NCBI RefSeq assembly: GCF_004099695.1
Contig: NZ_SCHL01000002.1
Location: forward strand, 208,351-272,350
Source: Methanosarcina sp. MSH10X1
GTDB taxonomy: Archaea > Halobacteriota > Methanosarcinia > Methanosarcinales > Methanosarcinaceae
DNA: 64,000 nt
Direction: 5' to 3'
A program made the position numbers and the translations under genes. Shown here in pieces: positions 44,926-54,100 of the stretch (position 1 is its first letter; the number at the start of each line of letters is the position of its first letter). The notes under the pieces were generated by a model that had not been told where the DNA came from, made no database searches, and saw only the letters and a list, made by a program, of their open reading frames with translations.

Positions 44926-47250
44926 ATGACGCAGAACAACGGATATATGCGGTATTTTACAAAACAAAGTTGCTATCCTAACCAGGCAGAAGCTATGGAG
45001 AAAATTCATTCGGCTATCCTGAAGGAGAAAATCGTTCTCTTTGAGGGGGCATGCGGGACAGGCAAGACTTTGAGTGCACTTGCTCCTGCCCTGAACGTGG
45101 GAAAAAAATTTAATAAAGTAGTTATTATAGTCACCAACGTCCATCAGCAGATGGTTCAGTTTATACATGAGGCAAGAGAAATCTCCCGGAGCAATGACAT
45201 AAAAACTATTGTTTTTAAGGGAAAGACTTCGATGTGCCCCGAAAACCTTGATTACGAGGAATGCAGGCTTAAAGGTGAAAACACCTATGACCTCCTTGAT
45301 CTTGAGCGAGAAGTCTCCTCAAAGGAAAAAGAAATAAAGGATGCCTACGAAAAACACAAGCGGACAAAAGATCCTGCCCTTTATGCCCTGAGAAATGAGC
45401 TTGAAAAGGAACTTGAAGAGGTCAGGAAGAAAGCTCAGACTTTGAGGAATAATTCCTGCCCGAAGCTTTACGAAGTCCTGAAGTTTGAAGGCAACAAATT
45501 TCCCACCTGGCTTTTTTCCGATGTAAGGAGCCCGGAAGAAGTGCTGGAATATGCAGAAGACCGGGACATGTGCGGGTATGAGTTGCTTAAAAAGGAACTT
45601 AAAAACACCGAACTCCTGATTTGTAATTTTCATCATGTACTCAATGCCGAAATCTTCATGACCCTGCTTAAATGGCTTGAACGCGACCCTGAAGATATTA
45701 TCCTTATTTTTGACGAAGCACACAATATCGAAGCTTCTGCTCGCTCCCACTCTTCAATAATGCTCTCTGAACTCACGATTGAAAAAGCTCTTTCGGAAGT
45801 AGGCGAGACTCCCGAGTATGACAATTCCCCTTTCTTCAGGGCAGCGGCTGGTTCTGGAACCGGCATTCCTCTTGACCAGGACTATGCAGCCCGGATGTAT
45901 GCGAAAAAGTTGTTTACCTGCCTTCTGGCCGCCCTCAGGGGCACATATGACTCAAAGCTGAAGTTCGGGGAAAGGAACAAGCTTGGAAAGAACTGGCAGG
46001 ATATTCAGATAAGTGACCCCTATGAACGCCTTGACATCCTGAAAGCCAGATTTCTGCGGGATGCAGTAAAGGAAGGTTTTGGAGATGAAGAAAAAGTGCT
46101 TATCCGGTTACGCGAGATTGGCGAGTTCGGAGGAAGGCTGGAAGAAATTTACGTGGAAAACTACAAAAAGGGACTTCTTCCTGTCCCTAAACGCTCCCAG
46201 ATCCGGTATGTTGCCGATTTTTTATCCTCTTACCTGGTGCTTTCGGACAGACAGAATTACTATCCTATTCTGAACGTTCGCAGGGATTTCAAAAGCGACA
46301 GGATAGCCGGCAGGATCGAACTCTTCACATGCATTCCTAAAAACGTGACCCAGCCTTTGCTAGATTCCATTTATGCGGCAGTGCTCATGTCGGCTACACT
46401 CCGACCCTTTGAAATGATTAAATCCACGCTTGGCATCTCAAGGGAAGTGGAAGAGATCTCCTACGGTACTACCTTTCCCAGGGAAAGAAGGATTACACTT
46501 ACGGTCTCAGTCCCCCCCCTTTTTGCAAAGAACCGGGACAGCCCGGAAACGCTTGAGAACCTGAAAGAAGCCCTGCTTTCAGCCACTGTTGCATCAGCCG
46601 GAAATGTAATTATATATTTCCAGAGCTATGCTGAAGCGCTCCGTTATTCCAAACTCCTTGAACCTGAGCTTTCTATTCCTATTTTCCTTGATGAGACCGG
46701 GGTTTCAGCCCAGAAAATCCGCGAGGAATTTTTCAGAATAGGAGAGCAGGGAGGAAAAGCCTTGCTTATAACCTATCTCTGGGGAACATTGAGTGAAGGC
46801 GTCGACTTCAGGGATTCCAGGGGCAGGACAGTAATTGTGGTTGGAGTGGGATATCCGGCTTTAAATGACCGAATAAAGGCTGTCGAATCTGCCTATGATA
46901 CGATCTTCGGCTGTGGGGAAGGCTGGGAATTTGCGGTCCAGGTTCCGACAATCCGGAAGGTCAGACAGGCAATGGGAAGAGTAGTACGCTCTCCGAAAGA
47001 CTATGGAGTCCGGATTCTCCTCGATTCCCGCTATCAGGGTTCTCAGGCACGTAAGTTAGGCAAATTTTCAGTTTTTGACTATTTTCCGCCTGAGGAGAAA
47101 AAGGAGTTCATTGATATTGCACCCAGGGAAGTAGGAGGTCTCGTAGAAGAGTTTTTTGCGCATGTTACGTCGAGTAATCTTGAGGAAAAAGAACCTGAAT
47201 CCCAGGCTCCAGGCCAGCTGGATTTCGGAAGCCTTGCCGAAAAACTCTGA
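44926..47250 (+). CDS. XPD/Rad3-like DNA helicase (superfamily 2, Fe-S)
   Basis: 774 residues. Motif I is EGACGTGKTLSALAPAL, motif II IFDEAHNIE (a DEAH box), and motif VI QAMGRVVRSPKDYG. Four cysteines between motifs I and II (TSMCPENLDYEEC, NNSCPKLYE, DRDMCGYEL) are the expected [4Fe-4S] ligands that define XPD/FANCJ/DinG helicases. LWGTLSEGVDFRDSRGR is the motif V region. It unwinds DNA 5' to 3' and probably serves in nucleotide excision repair. A Lys/Glu-rich helical segment (EREVSSKEKEIKDAYEKHKR) lies within the cluster domain. Monocistronic; the C-terminus is acidic. Confidence 0.92.
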   Translation: MTQNNGYMRYFTKQSCYPNQAEAMEKIHSAILKEKIVLFEGACGTGKTLSALAPALNVGKKFNKVVIIVTNVHQQMVQFIHEAREISRSNDIKTIVFKGKTSMCPENLDYEECRLKGENTYDLLDLEREVSSKEKEIKDAYEKHKRTKDPALYALRNELEKELEEVRKKAQTLRNNSCPKLYEVLKFEGNKFPTWLFSDVRSPEEVLEYAEDRDMCGYELLKKELKNTELLICNFHHVLNAEIFMTLLKWLERDPEDIILIFDEAHNIEASARSHSSIMLSELTIEKALSEVGETPEYDNSPFFRAAAGSGTGIPLDQDYAARMYAKKLFTCLLAALRGTYDSKLKFGERNKLGKNWQDIQISDPYERLDILKARFLRDAVKEGFGDEEKVLIRLREIGEFGGRLEEIYVENYKKGLLPVPKRSQIRYVADFLSSYLVLSDRQNYYPILNVRRDFKSDRIAGRIELFTCIPKNVTQPLLDSIYAAVLMSATLRPFEMIKSTLGISREVEEISYGTTFPRERRITLTVSVPPLFAKNRDSPETLENLKEALLSATVASAGNVIIYFQSYAEALRYSKLLEPELSIPIFLDETGVSAQKIREEFFRIGEQGGKALLITYLWGTLSEGVDFRDSRGRTVIVVGVGYPALNDRIKAVESAYDTIFGCGEGWEFAVQVPTIRKVRQAMGRVVRSPKDYGVRILLDSRYQGSQARKLGKFSVFDYFPPEEKKEFIDIAPREVGGLVEEFFAHVTSSNLEEKEPESQAPGQLDFGSLAEKL

Positions 47251-47450
47251 TGTCCCTTGAGCAGAGTAATTTAAAATCAGGCAGTTTGATCGAGATAAGT
47301 GTTTATAATAGCTGTTTAAGTATCTCGCAGCCATCCGGGAACTGATACTTTATTTAATAAATAAGAGTTGCCTGCCGTTCATATTTTGAACTTCAGGCAT
47401 TAAATTGTTTATTAAACAGGTCTTTGCAACCTTGTTTCTAAAGCTTTCAC

Positions 47451-49889
47451 TTATACCATTTTTATATAATTGGCTCTTGTTTTCGTACCGGTACCGGCTG
47501 CGTTACTTGCTTTAAGCGTTACTGAATAGGTTCCTGCTTTTAAATAAGTGTGTTTTGGTTTCTGTAAGGTAGAATACGTTCCATCTCCAAAACTCCAGTT
47601 CCATGCAGTAGGCGTATTTGTACTCGCATCGGTAAAAGTGATGGTAAGAGGAGCTGTTCCTGAGGTCCGTGAGCCCCAGAAGCTTACAACAGGTATTGTG
47701 GCATTCGTTGTACTGTTCGCTGTTGCTTTTATGTAATTTGATTTTGTCACTGTATTATTGCCTGCAGTGTTGGTTACTGTAAGCGTTACCGTGTAATTTC
47801 CGGCTGTCGAATAGGTATGGACAGGATTCTGGGTTGCTGAAGTAGTCCCATCTCCGAAGTTCCAGCTCCATACTATTGGTGAACCTGTACTGCTGTCAGT
47901 AAAGGTCACACTCAGGGGCGTATTTCCGGAAGTCGGGGACGCCGAAAATGCAGCAGTTGGTATCTGCGGAGAGGTTCCTGTCACTTTTATGTAATTCGCT
48001 CTTGTCTTCGTACCAGTGCCGGCTGCATTACTTGCATTAAGGGTTACAGTGTAATTTCCTGCAGTTAAGTAAGTGTGCTTTGGTTTTTGTAATGTAGAAT
48101 ATGTTCCGTCTCCAAAATTCCAGTTCCATGCAGTGGGGGTGTTTGTACTTGCGTCGGTAAAAGTAATGGTAAGAGGAGCCGTTCCTGAGGTTTGTGATCC
48201 CCAGAAGCTTACAACCGGTTTTGACAACGTTGTTCCCACCGATATATGCCCTGTTTTTGTTACGGTATTACTGCCTGCCGCATTGCTTACCGTAAGCGCC
48301 ACGGTATAGTTTCCCTGCGTGGAATAAGTATGTGCGGGATTTCTATCCGTTGAGTATGTTCCGTCTCCGAAACTCCAGCTCCATGAAGTTGGCGTTCCTG
48401 TGCTTGTGTCAGTAAAACTTACACTCAGGGGTATATTTCCCGAGGTTGGAGATGCCGTGAATGCAGCTACCGGGGTTTGTGAAGCCGTTCCCTGAACTTT
48501 TATGTAACTGGCTTTTGTCTTTGTATTACTGCCTGCGATATTACTTACCGTAAGCTTTACCGTATAGTTTCCCGCTGCTGAGTATGTGTGCTTTGGGCTC
48601 TGTACTGTTGAATATGTCCCGTCTCCGAAACTCCAGTTCCATGCAGCAGGCGAGCCTGTGCTGTTGTCCTTAAAAGTCACATTTAAAGGCGCGTTTCCTG
48701 AAACCGGGGACCCCCAGAAATTTGCAACCGGCAGAGAGGTGGCTCCCACTTTTATATATTCGGCTTTTGTTACCGTGCCAGTACCCTGGGCATTGGTTGC
48801 TGTTAGCGTTACTGTATAATTTCCTGCAGTTGAGTAAGTATGCACCGGATTCCGTTGTGTTGAATTCGTTCCGTCTCCGAAACTCCAGCTCCATGAAGTT
48901 GGCGTTCCTGTGCTTGTGTCAGTAAATAGAACACCCAGAGGCGCATTTCCCGACGTTACATTGCTGCTGAAGCTTACGACAGGTTTCTGTTTTAAAGCTG
49001 CCAGAGGCATGTAGTCCGAATAAACGCTGCCTGTTATATTGTTATATGCAGAATCGGAGATCCCATCCCCATCTCCATCTACCGTAGTTTGGGAAAATCC
49101 TGTACCATCGGGTTTTGCCCAGAAATTGCCTCCGATATACGGGCCGCCAGCGATATTCGTACCTGCAATCTTCCTGGTATTGTTATAAGCATTCCCTATC
49201 CCGTTTTTAATGCTTATGTTGTTTTCATTAAAGTAATTGTCATAAATACGGTTTCTGTCACTTTTTGGGCAGATATAAAACCCCAGCACACTGCTGTATT
49301 GAGCAATATTGCCTGATAATATATTATCGTCCGAGCTGCCAAAGTAAATTGCTCGGGCGTTGTTATTAGCCGTGTTTCCTGATATGGTATTTTTTGTAGA
49401 TACCCCGAGCACAATCCCGTATTCCTTATTATTCGTAGCTGTGTTTTTTGAAATTTTATTTTTTGTGGAGCTTGAGAGAGAAATTCCACGTGAGTTATTC
49501 AAAAGTTTGTTATTCTCAATAGTACAGTTACTGCACGAGGACAGGGCAATTCCTGAGTAGCCGGATCCGGTTGCTCCAATTGTCTTGAATCCGGTTACTT
49601 TTATATTGTCTCCTCGCAGGATGAGTACGTTGGCTGTTGACTTTCCTGCCTTAAGTACTGTATTATCAGGATTTCCGGATTCTGACCTGATTATAATATT
49701 ATTTTTGGTTACGTTAATATTACCGGTATATGTTCCGGGTTTTACGGTTATCACATCACCTGGACTTGAATCATTCACAGCGTTTTGTATCGAATTTCCT
49801 GGCTGGATAATAATCTCAGTCGCCATTCCGGGACCTGATATTAGTGCTAAAATGAGAAAAGCGGCTAATAAAGCGGTTAATTTATTTAT
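47451..49889 (-). CDS. secreted NosD-like beta-helix protein with six PKD domains
   Basis: The first ATG (49826) would omit the signal peptide. Upstream the same frame encodes NKLTALLAAFLILALISGPGMA, a perfect signal peptide, preceded by ATA 49889 exactly 6 nt after GGAGGG; no ATG, GTG or TTG exists in frame back to a stop codon. About 812 residues. Residues about 25-290 form a right-handed beta-helix (GNTISGNTANNN-type repeats, as in NosD/CASH). Six PKD domains follow (WNWSFGDGTYST, GNYTVTLTVSN motifs), ending without an anchor. PKD 4 and 6 are nearly identical, and DNA-level repeats show recent duplication. A surface protein likely to bind or process polysaccharide, function unproven. Confidence 0.82.
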   Translation of the reverse strand: MNKLTALLAAFLILALISGPGMATEIIIQPGNSIQNAVNDSSPGDVITVKPGTYTGNINVTKNNIIIRSESGNPDNTVLKAGKSTANVLILRGDNIKVTGFKTIGATGSGYSGIALSSCSNCTIENNKLLNNSRGISLSSSTKNKISKNTATNNKEYGIVLGVSTKNTISGNTANNNARAIYFGSSDDNILSGNIAQYSSVLGFYICPKSDRNRIYDNYFNENNISIKNGIGNAYNNTRKIAGTNIAGGPYIGGNFWAKPDGTGFSQTTVDGDGDGISDSAYNNITGSVYSDYMPLAALKQKPVVSFSSNVTSGNAPLGVLFTDTSTGTPTSWSWSFGDGTNSTQRNPVHTYSTAGNYTVTLTATNAQGTGTVTKAEYIKVGATSLPVANFWGSPVSGNAPLNVTFKDNSTGSPAAWNWSFGDGTYSTVQSPKHTYSAAGNYTVKLTVSNIAGSNTKTKASYIKVQGTASQTPVAAFTASPTSGNIPLSVSFTDTSTGTPTSWSWSFGDGTYSTDRNPAHTYSTQGNYTVALTVSNAAGSNTVTKTGHISVGTTLSKPVVSFWGSQTSGTAPLTITFTDASTNTPTAWNWNFGDGTYSTLQKPKHTYLTAGNYTVTLNASNAAGTGTKTRANYIKVTGTSPQIPTAAFSASPTSGNTPLSVTFTDSSTGSPIVWSWNFGDGTTSATQNPVHTYSTAGNYTVTLTVTNTAGNNTVTKSNYIKATANSTTNATIPVVSFWGSRTSGTAPLTITFTDASTNTPTAWNWSFGDGTYSTLQKPKHTYLKAGTYSVTLKASNAAGTGTKTRANYIKMV

Positions 49890-50614
49890 TTTAATCCCTC
49901 CGTCCGTTAAAAGAAGCTCTGGGCAAGACTTCTACTACTCTCAATAAAATCTATACCGGATGCCCATCGAACGTACAAGTGTAAGATGTGCACTTATTCA
50001 AGGAATTTATCCGTCGATAGCAAAATTTTTTAATTAGACCAATTTTACAGGTGAAAATAAGTATAAAACAATATAAATATGCTGATTCTATATGATGCTT
50101 AAAATACAATGGTCTATGAGTAAAAAATTCTTAACTTAGTTTACCTGCATAAGGGAAGTTGAGACTTCTTAGCCCGATTGAGCTTATTTTCTCCTTTTAA
50201 GGCTTTGAATTTTTTAATTAGAAATTGCTGATTTTTTAAAATGGATAGTAGCATTAGCATAGCTAGAGAATAATTTCCAGTATCTGCCCGGAAATCAAAA
50301 TGGCAGTTGAGAATGAGAAGAAGATAACTAGAAAAACCGGATATAAAAAATGAGGCCAAGAATCTAAATTTCAATAGACTGTTTTATATGCTAATACGTA
50401 TAAAAGATAACATAGCGTTTTAGCCCATAAGGCAGTAATTTTTTTTCTGAAATTAGATCTGCCTATAAGCTAGTCGACGCAGAAATAGCTAAATATGAAT
50501 TGATCAGAACTTAATTTATCTGGAATTCGATTAAATTCGATTAAAAATAAAAAATTATAGAAAACCTTTATTATCTTTATAGACGAAACAATATACAAAA
50601 AAGGGGATGGAACG
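49890..50614. other. Long intergenic region
   Basis: AT-rich, with AAGTG/CACTT arms near 50 kb. A 77-codon minus-strand open frame (50141-50374) has poor codon use and no ribosome binding site, so I do not call it. Confidence 0.35.
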
Positions 50615-51109
50615 TTGGGTGTAGAAGACACTATCAAAGAAATTGCAGGCGAACTTGAGAGAATCGCGACTACCAAAACCGTAGTAGGGGAGCCTATTAC
50701 TGCTGCCGGGAAAACAATTATTCCTATTTCGAGAATTAGTATGGGTTTCGGAGCAGGTGGAGGGGAGAGTAAGAAAAATACTGATTCTGGATATGGAGGA
50801 GGCGGTGGTGCAGGCGCGAAGATTGAGCCTGTGGCATTCATAATGCTTTCTGAAGAAGAAGCCAGGATTTTCCGGGTCTCGGAAAGAGGCGATACCGGAT
50901 CGCTTATCAGTTCGATTCCTGACCTTTTGCCCGAGATTATGGACAAACTAAAAGGCATGAAGGGCAAGAAAAAAGAAGAGAAATCCGAGGAAACGGTATT
51001 TAAAGAACGGGAAGTTACGGAAAAAGAAGTTCTGGAAAAAAAAGTTCCGGAAAAGGGAGCCGTAGCGGGAACAGAAATCAAGATTGAAGAAGGGAAATGT
51101 GTTCACTAA
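50615..51109 (+). CDS. GerW (YtfJ)-family protein
   Basis: 164 residues from TTG 50615, with GGGGATGG upstream. The sequence VGEPITAAGKTIIPISRISMGFGAGGGE, then SGYGGGGGAGAKIEPVAFIML, is the complete GerW/YtfJ signature, known in Bacillus as a sporulation-germination protein. Its role in archaea is unknown. The C-terminal third is a Lys/Glu-rich charged coil (KEREVTEKEVLEKKVPEK) not present in the core family. The next gene is a DUF2953 protein, the same neighbour as in Bacillus (YtfI), so the pair is an ancient functional unit. No sporulation occurs in methanosarcinas, so a membrane-associated role in envelope physiology is more likely; that is inference. Confidence 0.88.
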   Translation: MGVEDTIKEIAGELERIATTKTVVGEPITAAGKTIIPISRISMGFGAGGGESKKNTDSGYGGGGGAGAKIEPVAFIMLSEEEARIFRVSERGDTGSLISSIPDLLPEIMDKLKGMKGKKKEEKSEETVFKEREVTEKEVLEKKVPEKGAVAGTEIKIEEGKCVH

Positions 51110-51175
51110 ATTTTCCGGAATCTAAGCCCTTTAAAGGGAATTCCAGGAATCGAAGCTAAGAAGTCCGGGCTTTCA

Positions 51176-51198
51176 GGATAGTCAGGACTATCCTTTTT
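51176..51198 (+). terminator. Attenuator-like hairpin between GerW and DUF2953 genes
   Basis: GGATAGTC (51176-51183) and GACTATCC (51186-51193) are a perfect inverted repeat followed by five T, ending 16 nt before the next start codon. It may terminate most GerW transcripts or limit read-through. Confidence 0.5.
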
Positions 51199-51214
51199 CC
51201 CGAATCTGTTTAAT

Positions 51215-52093
51215 ATGCTGGTAACCACCATTCTCCTGCTGGTCTTTCTATTGATTTTATTCGTTCTTCTTACAGCAATAGGCTTCACCTTCAAGCTTAA
51301 GGTTCTAAGCCTGGAAGAAAAGAAAGAACTCAGAGGTATATTTACTGTAAAATGGCTGCTCTTTTCCCATACTTTTTCAGTCGAAGAACCCGGGGAAAGA
51401 GAAAGCTCTCTTGAAGGGACTGAAATCTCGATTGAAGACGGAATAATGAAAGGGGGGCAAGGCGAAGTCGGTCCGGGGGAAACTCAAAAGATACGAGCCG
51501 ATACAGAAACACAGGGTAAGGCTAAAATATGGGAAGAAGGGGGGACTGAAGAAAGAAGACTGGAAGAAGCCAGAATGGAAGTAGATGGGGGTAAAGGGGA
51601 AAGAATAAGCGATGATAAGAAAAAAAGAGGGATAATTTCAAGGATAAGAGGAAAAAAGGAGCCTGAAGCAGAAAAAGCTCCAGAGACGGGGATGAGCTTC
51701 AGGGAAAAACTTTACTGGGGCATGGAGGCATTCAGATCCCTTAGAAAACCTCTGTTTCGTCTAATTTCCGATCTGTTGAATGGGATAAAAATCAAGCGTC
51801 TGGAATCTTATGTGGCTTTTGGCCTTTCCGATCCGGCAGACACGGGCATGCTCTGTGGGTTTATACATTCCATTGCCGGATTGGCTTACAGCCGATGCAG
51901 GCACTGCAGTTTTTCAATTAATCCTGTATTCATGGATCCGATGGTGGATTTACGGGGGAATATGGAGATTCGCGTAAGAATATATTCTCTTATTCTCCCA
52001 ATGCTTAAATTCATGCTAAATCGGAAAACTTTATCTTTTACTTATTCGATTATTAAGGAAAAGGTTTGGGGGAAGTGGAAGTCCCACTCCTAA
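51215..52093 (+). CDS. DUF2953 membrane protein
   Basis: 292 residues: one N-terminal membrane helix (TTILLLVFLLILFVLLTAIGF), then a beta-rich segment (KLKVLSLEEKKELRGIFTVKWLLF), a long charged linker (residues about 60-160, Glu/Lys/Arg-rich), and the DUF2953 core with EKLYWGMEAFRSLRKPLFRL and FGLSDPADTGMLCGFIHSIAGL near the C-terminus. Follows GerW by 105 bp with an attenuator-like hairpin between. In Bacillus the homologues sit together as ytfI-ytfJ, and YtfI is a DUF2953 protein. The large charged linker is longer than I would expect for the family. Function unknown, membrane-anchored. Confidence 0.8.
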   Translation: MLVTTILLLVFLLILFVLLTAIGFTFKLKVLSLEEKKELRGIFTVKWLLFSHTFSVEEPGERESSLEGTEISIEDGIMKGGQGEVGPGETQKIRADTETQGKAKIWEEGGTEERRLEEARMEVDGGKGERISDDKKKRGIISRIRGKKEPEAEKAPETGMSFREKLYWGMEAFRSLRKPLFRLISDLLNGIKIKRLESYVAFGLSDPADTGMLCGFIHSIAGLAYSRCRHCSFSINPVFMDPMVDLRGNMEIRVRIYSLILPMLKFMLNRKTLSFTYSIIKEKVWGKWKSHS

Positions 52094-52109
52094 GCTTTAT
52101 GAATAGGTA

Positions 52110-53093
52110 ATGAGGATACAGATAAACATGATTAAAGTAGTGTCTCCATCCAGACTGCATCTTACCCTGATAGATCTCAATGCAGAGCTAGGAAGGGTTG
52201 ATGGGGGAGCGGGAATCACCCTAGAATCTCCCAGCCTGGAAATTTCTGCAACTGAAGCTGATACTATCGAAGTCATCGGTGATCCTCTTCTCGCAGACAA
52301 AATGCGAAAAGCTGCACAGGCTCTTCTGCCGGCAGGAAAAGGAATAAGGCTTCATATTGGTCATAGCCTTCCCGATCATGTAGGGCTCGGTTCCGGAACT
52401 CAGGCTGCACTGTCAGCAGCAGCAGCCATAAACAGAATCTATGGACTTGGCAAAAGCGTTCGGGAACTTGCAGTTACGGTCGGCAGGGGCGGCACTTCCG
52501 GGATCGGAGTCGCAGCTTTTGAAAACGGCGGTTTTATTCTGGATGGAGGGCACAAGTTCAGGGATAAGGGTGCGTTTTCCCCTTCTGCGGCAAGCCATGC
52601 CCCTCCGGGCCCTGTTCTGTTCAGAAGTAACTTTCCTGATTGGCCTATTGTTCTTGCAATTCCTGACAGCAAAGGGGCTCATGACGCTGTAGAAGTAGAT
52701 CTTTTTAAAAAGTTTTGTCCAATTCCCCTTGCCGAAGTTCAGGAAATCTGTCATGTAGTCCTCATGCAGTTGCTTCCTGCACTTGTGGAGGAGGATCTGG
52801 AAAATTTCGGCAGGGCAATTAACCACTTCCAGACTGTAGGCTTTAAGAGACGGGAAGTCGAACTTCAATCGCAGCCTGTGCTGGATATCATGAGATACAT
52901 GTGCGACAATGGTGCAAGTGGTGCTGGAGTCAGTTCCTTCGGACCTGTAGTTTACGGAGTTGTCGGAAGTCCCGAAGAGGGCAAAAGACTCCAGCAAGAA
53001 GTCCAGCGCATGCTTGACGAGTCCATTGGTGGAAAAGTCCTGCTCACAAAGGCAAGAAACCGGGGTGCGGACATCTTCGGGGGACCGGATTGA
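52110..53093 (+). CDS. mptG: beta-ribofuranosylaminobenzene 5'-phosphate synthase
   Basis: 327 residues; ATG 52110, alternative ATG 52128 (MIKVVSPSRLHLTLIDLN). Condenses phosphoribosyl pyrophosphate with 4-hydroxybenzoate (or a related aryl substrate) to start the tetrahydromethanopterin side chain, with loss of CO2 and pyrophosphate. GHMP-like fold: PSRLHLTLIDLNAELGRVDGG, VGLGSGTQAALSAAAAINR and GRGGTSGIGVAAFENGGFILDGGH are family signatures. It marks the organism as a methanogen or relative. It overlaps nop5 by TTGA, so it is in one operon with nop5 and flpA, an unusual link between cofactor and rRNA-modification genes. Confidence 0.92.
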   Translation: MRIQINMIKVVSPSRLHLTLIDLNAELGRVDGGAGITLESPSLEISATEADTIEVIGDPLLADKMRKAAQALLPAGKGIRLHIGHSLPDHVGLGSGTQAALSAAAAINRIYGLGKSVRELAVTVGRGGTSGIGVAAFENGGFILDGGHKFRDKGAFSPSAASHAPPGPVLFRSNFPDWPIVLAIPDSKGAHDAVEVDLFKKFCPIPLAEVQEICHVVLMQLLPALVEEDLENFGRAINHFQTVGFKRREVELQSQPVLDIMRYMCDNGASGAGVSSFGPVVYGVVGSPEEGKRLQQEVQRMLDESIGGKVLLTKARNRGADIFGGPD

Positions 53094-54100
53094 AAATCAA
53101 TACCTGGTTTGGAGTTCTTGAAACAGGCAGGACCGGAGAGATTCTGGAATCCAGGCTTCTTTCAAAGGACATTCGGGTACTCGCCCTGCATTCTCTTTCT
53201 TTAAGGGACAGCAGGTCGGACCTTCCTCCTGAAAGATTTGATCCCAAAGCTGCAGCTCTGGAATGTGGATTTGTAGCATCTTCTGCCGAGTATTACTCTC
53301 TTTTACACGAAGTTACCCTGGAAGCTGCAAAACACCAGGTTTCAAGCGCTCTTACTCCTGACCAGCGAATTATTCAGGCTGTAGAAGCCCTGGACGATAT
53401 TAATGAAACTACGAATTCTCTCTCGGAAAGACTTTCCGAATGGTATGGAGGCTATTTCCCTGAAAGCGGGCTAGGCGGGGAAGACCTTGCACTTTTTATC
53501 GTAAAGTACGGTTCCCGTGAAAATGTCGGTTCTGAGGACCCGCTTCATTCTAAAGCCAGAGCCTCGATGGGTGCAAAACTCGAACCCGCAGATGAAGCAC
53601 TACTTATAGGTTTCGCAGAAAGCGTATGCAGCCTCTATGAGCGTAGGCGGCAGATCGAGGTTTATATCGAAAACAGCATGGAACTTATTGCGCCGAACCT
53701 GAAACTTATTGCAGGCCCAATGCTCGGGGCAAGATTGATAAGTCTGGCAGGAAGTCTCGAAAAACTTGCTGGGTTTCCCTCCAGTACTATACAGGTTATA
53801 GGCGCCAGTAAAGCTCTTTTCAAGCATCTCAGGTCTCGGGCTCCATCTCCGAAGCACGGGATCATCTACAGCCATCCTTTAATAAATACCGCACCCTGGT
53901 GGGTAAGAGGAAAGATAGCAAGGGCAGTTGCATCAAAGCTCTCCCTTGCTGCGCGCATTGATTTCTATTCAGGGGAAAGAGACCACTCTCTTCCGGAAAA
54001 GCTTGAAACTAAAGTCCTGCAGATAAAGACTTTGAATCCCAGACCTCCTCAAAAAAAGCAGGAAAGCGGGGCAAAGCTAAAGAAAAAGAGGAGGAAATAA
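53090..54100 (+). CDS. nop5: Nop5 (Nop56/58-like) C/D box RNP protein
   Basis: 336 residues starting at TTG 53090, which overlaps the mptG stop codon (TTGA). The Nop domain is complete: ENSMELIAPNLKLIAGPMLGARLISLAGSLEKLAGFPSSTIQVIGASKALFKHLRSRAPSPKHGIIYSHPLI. The C-terminus is a Lys/Arg-rich tail (KKQESGAKLKKKRRK). Nop5 bridges fibrillarin to L7Ae and the guide RNA for 2'-O-methylation of rRNA and tRNA. The start codon is weak, so synthesis may depend on translation of mptG. It is shorter than eukaryotic Nop56, as usual for archaea. Confidence 0.93.
   Translation: MKINTWFGVLETGRTGEILESRLLSKDIRVLALHSLSLRDSRSDLPPERFDPKAAALECGFVASSAEYYSLLHEVTLEAAKHQVSSALTPDQRIIQAVEALDDINETTNSLSERLSEWYGGYFPESGLGGEDLALFIVKYGSRENVGSEDPLHSKARASMGAKLEPADEALLIGFAESVCSLYERRRQIEVYIENSMELIAPNLKLIAGPMLGARLISLAGSLEKLAGFPSSTIQVIGASKALFKHLRSRAPSPKHGIIYSHPLINTAPWWVRGKIARAVASKLSLAARIDFYSGERDHSLPEKLETKVLQIKTLNPRPPQKKQESGAKLKKKRRK

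Noticed and set aside
47548-48819. Repeated plus-strand ORFs opposite the PKD domains
   Set aside because: They are antisense shadows of the repeated PKD-coding DNA.
50141-50374. 77-codon minus-strand ORF
   Set aside because: Atypical composition, no ribosome binding site; random open frame in AT-rich DNA.
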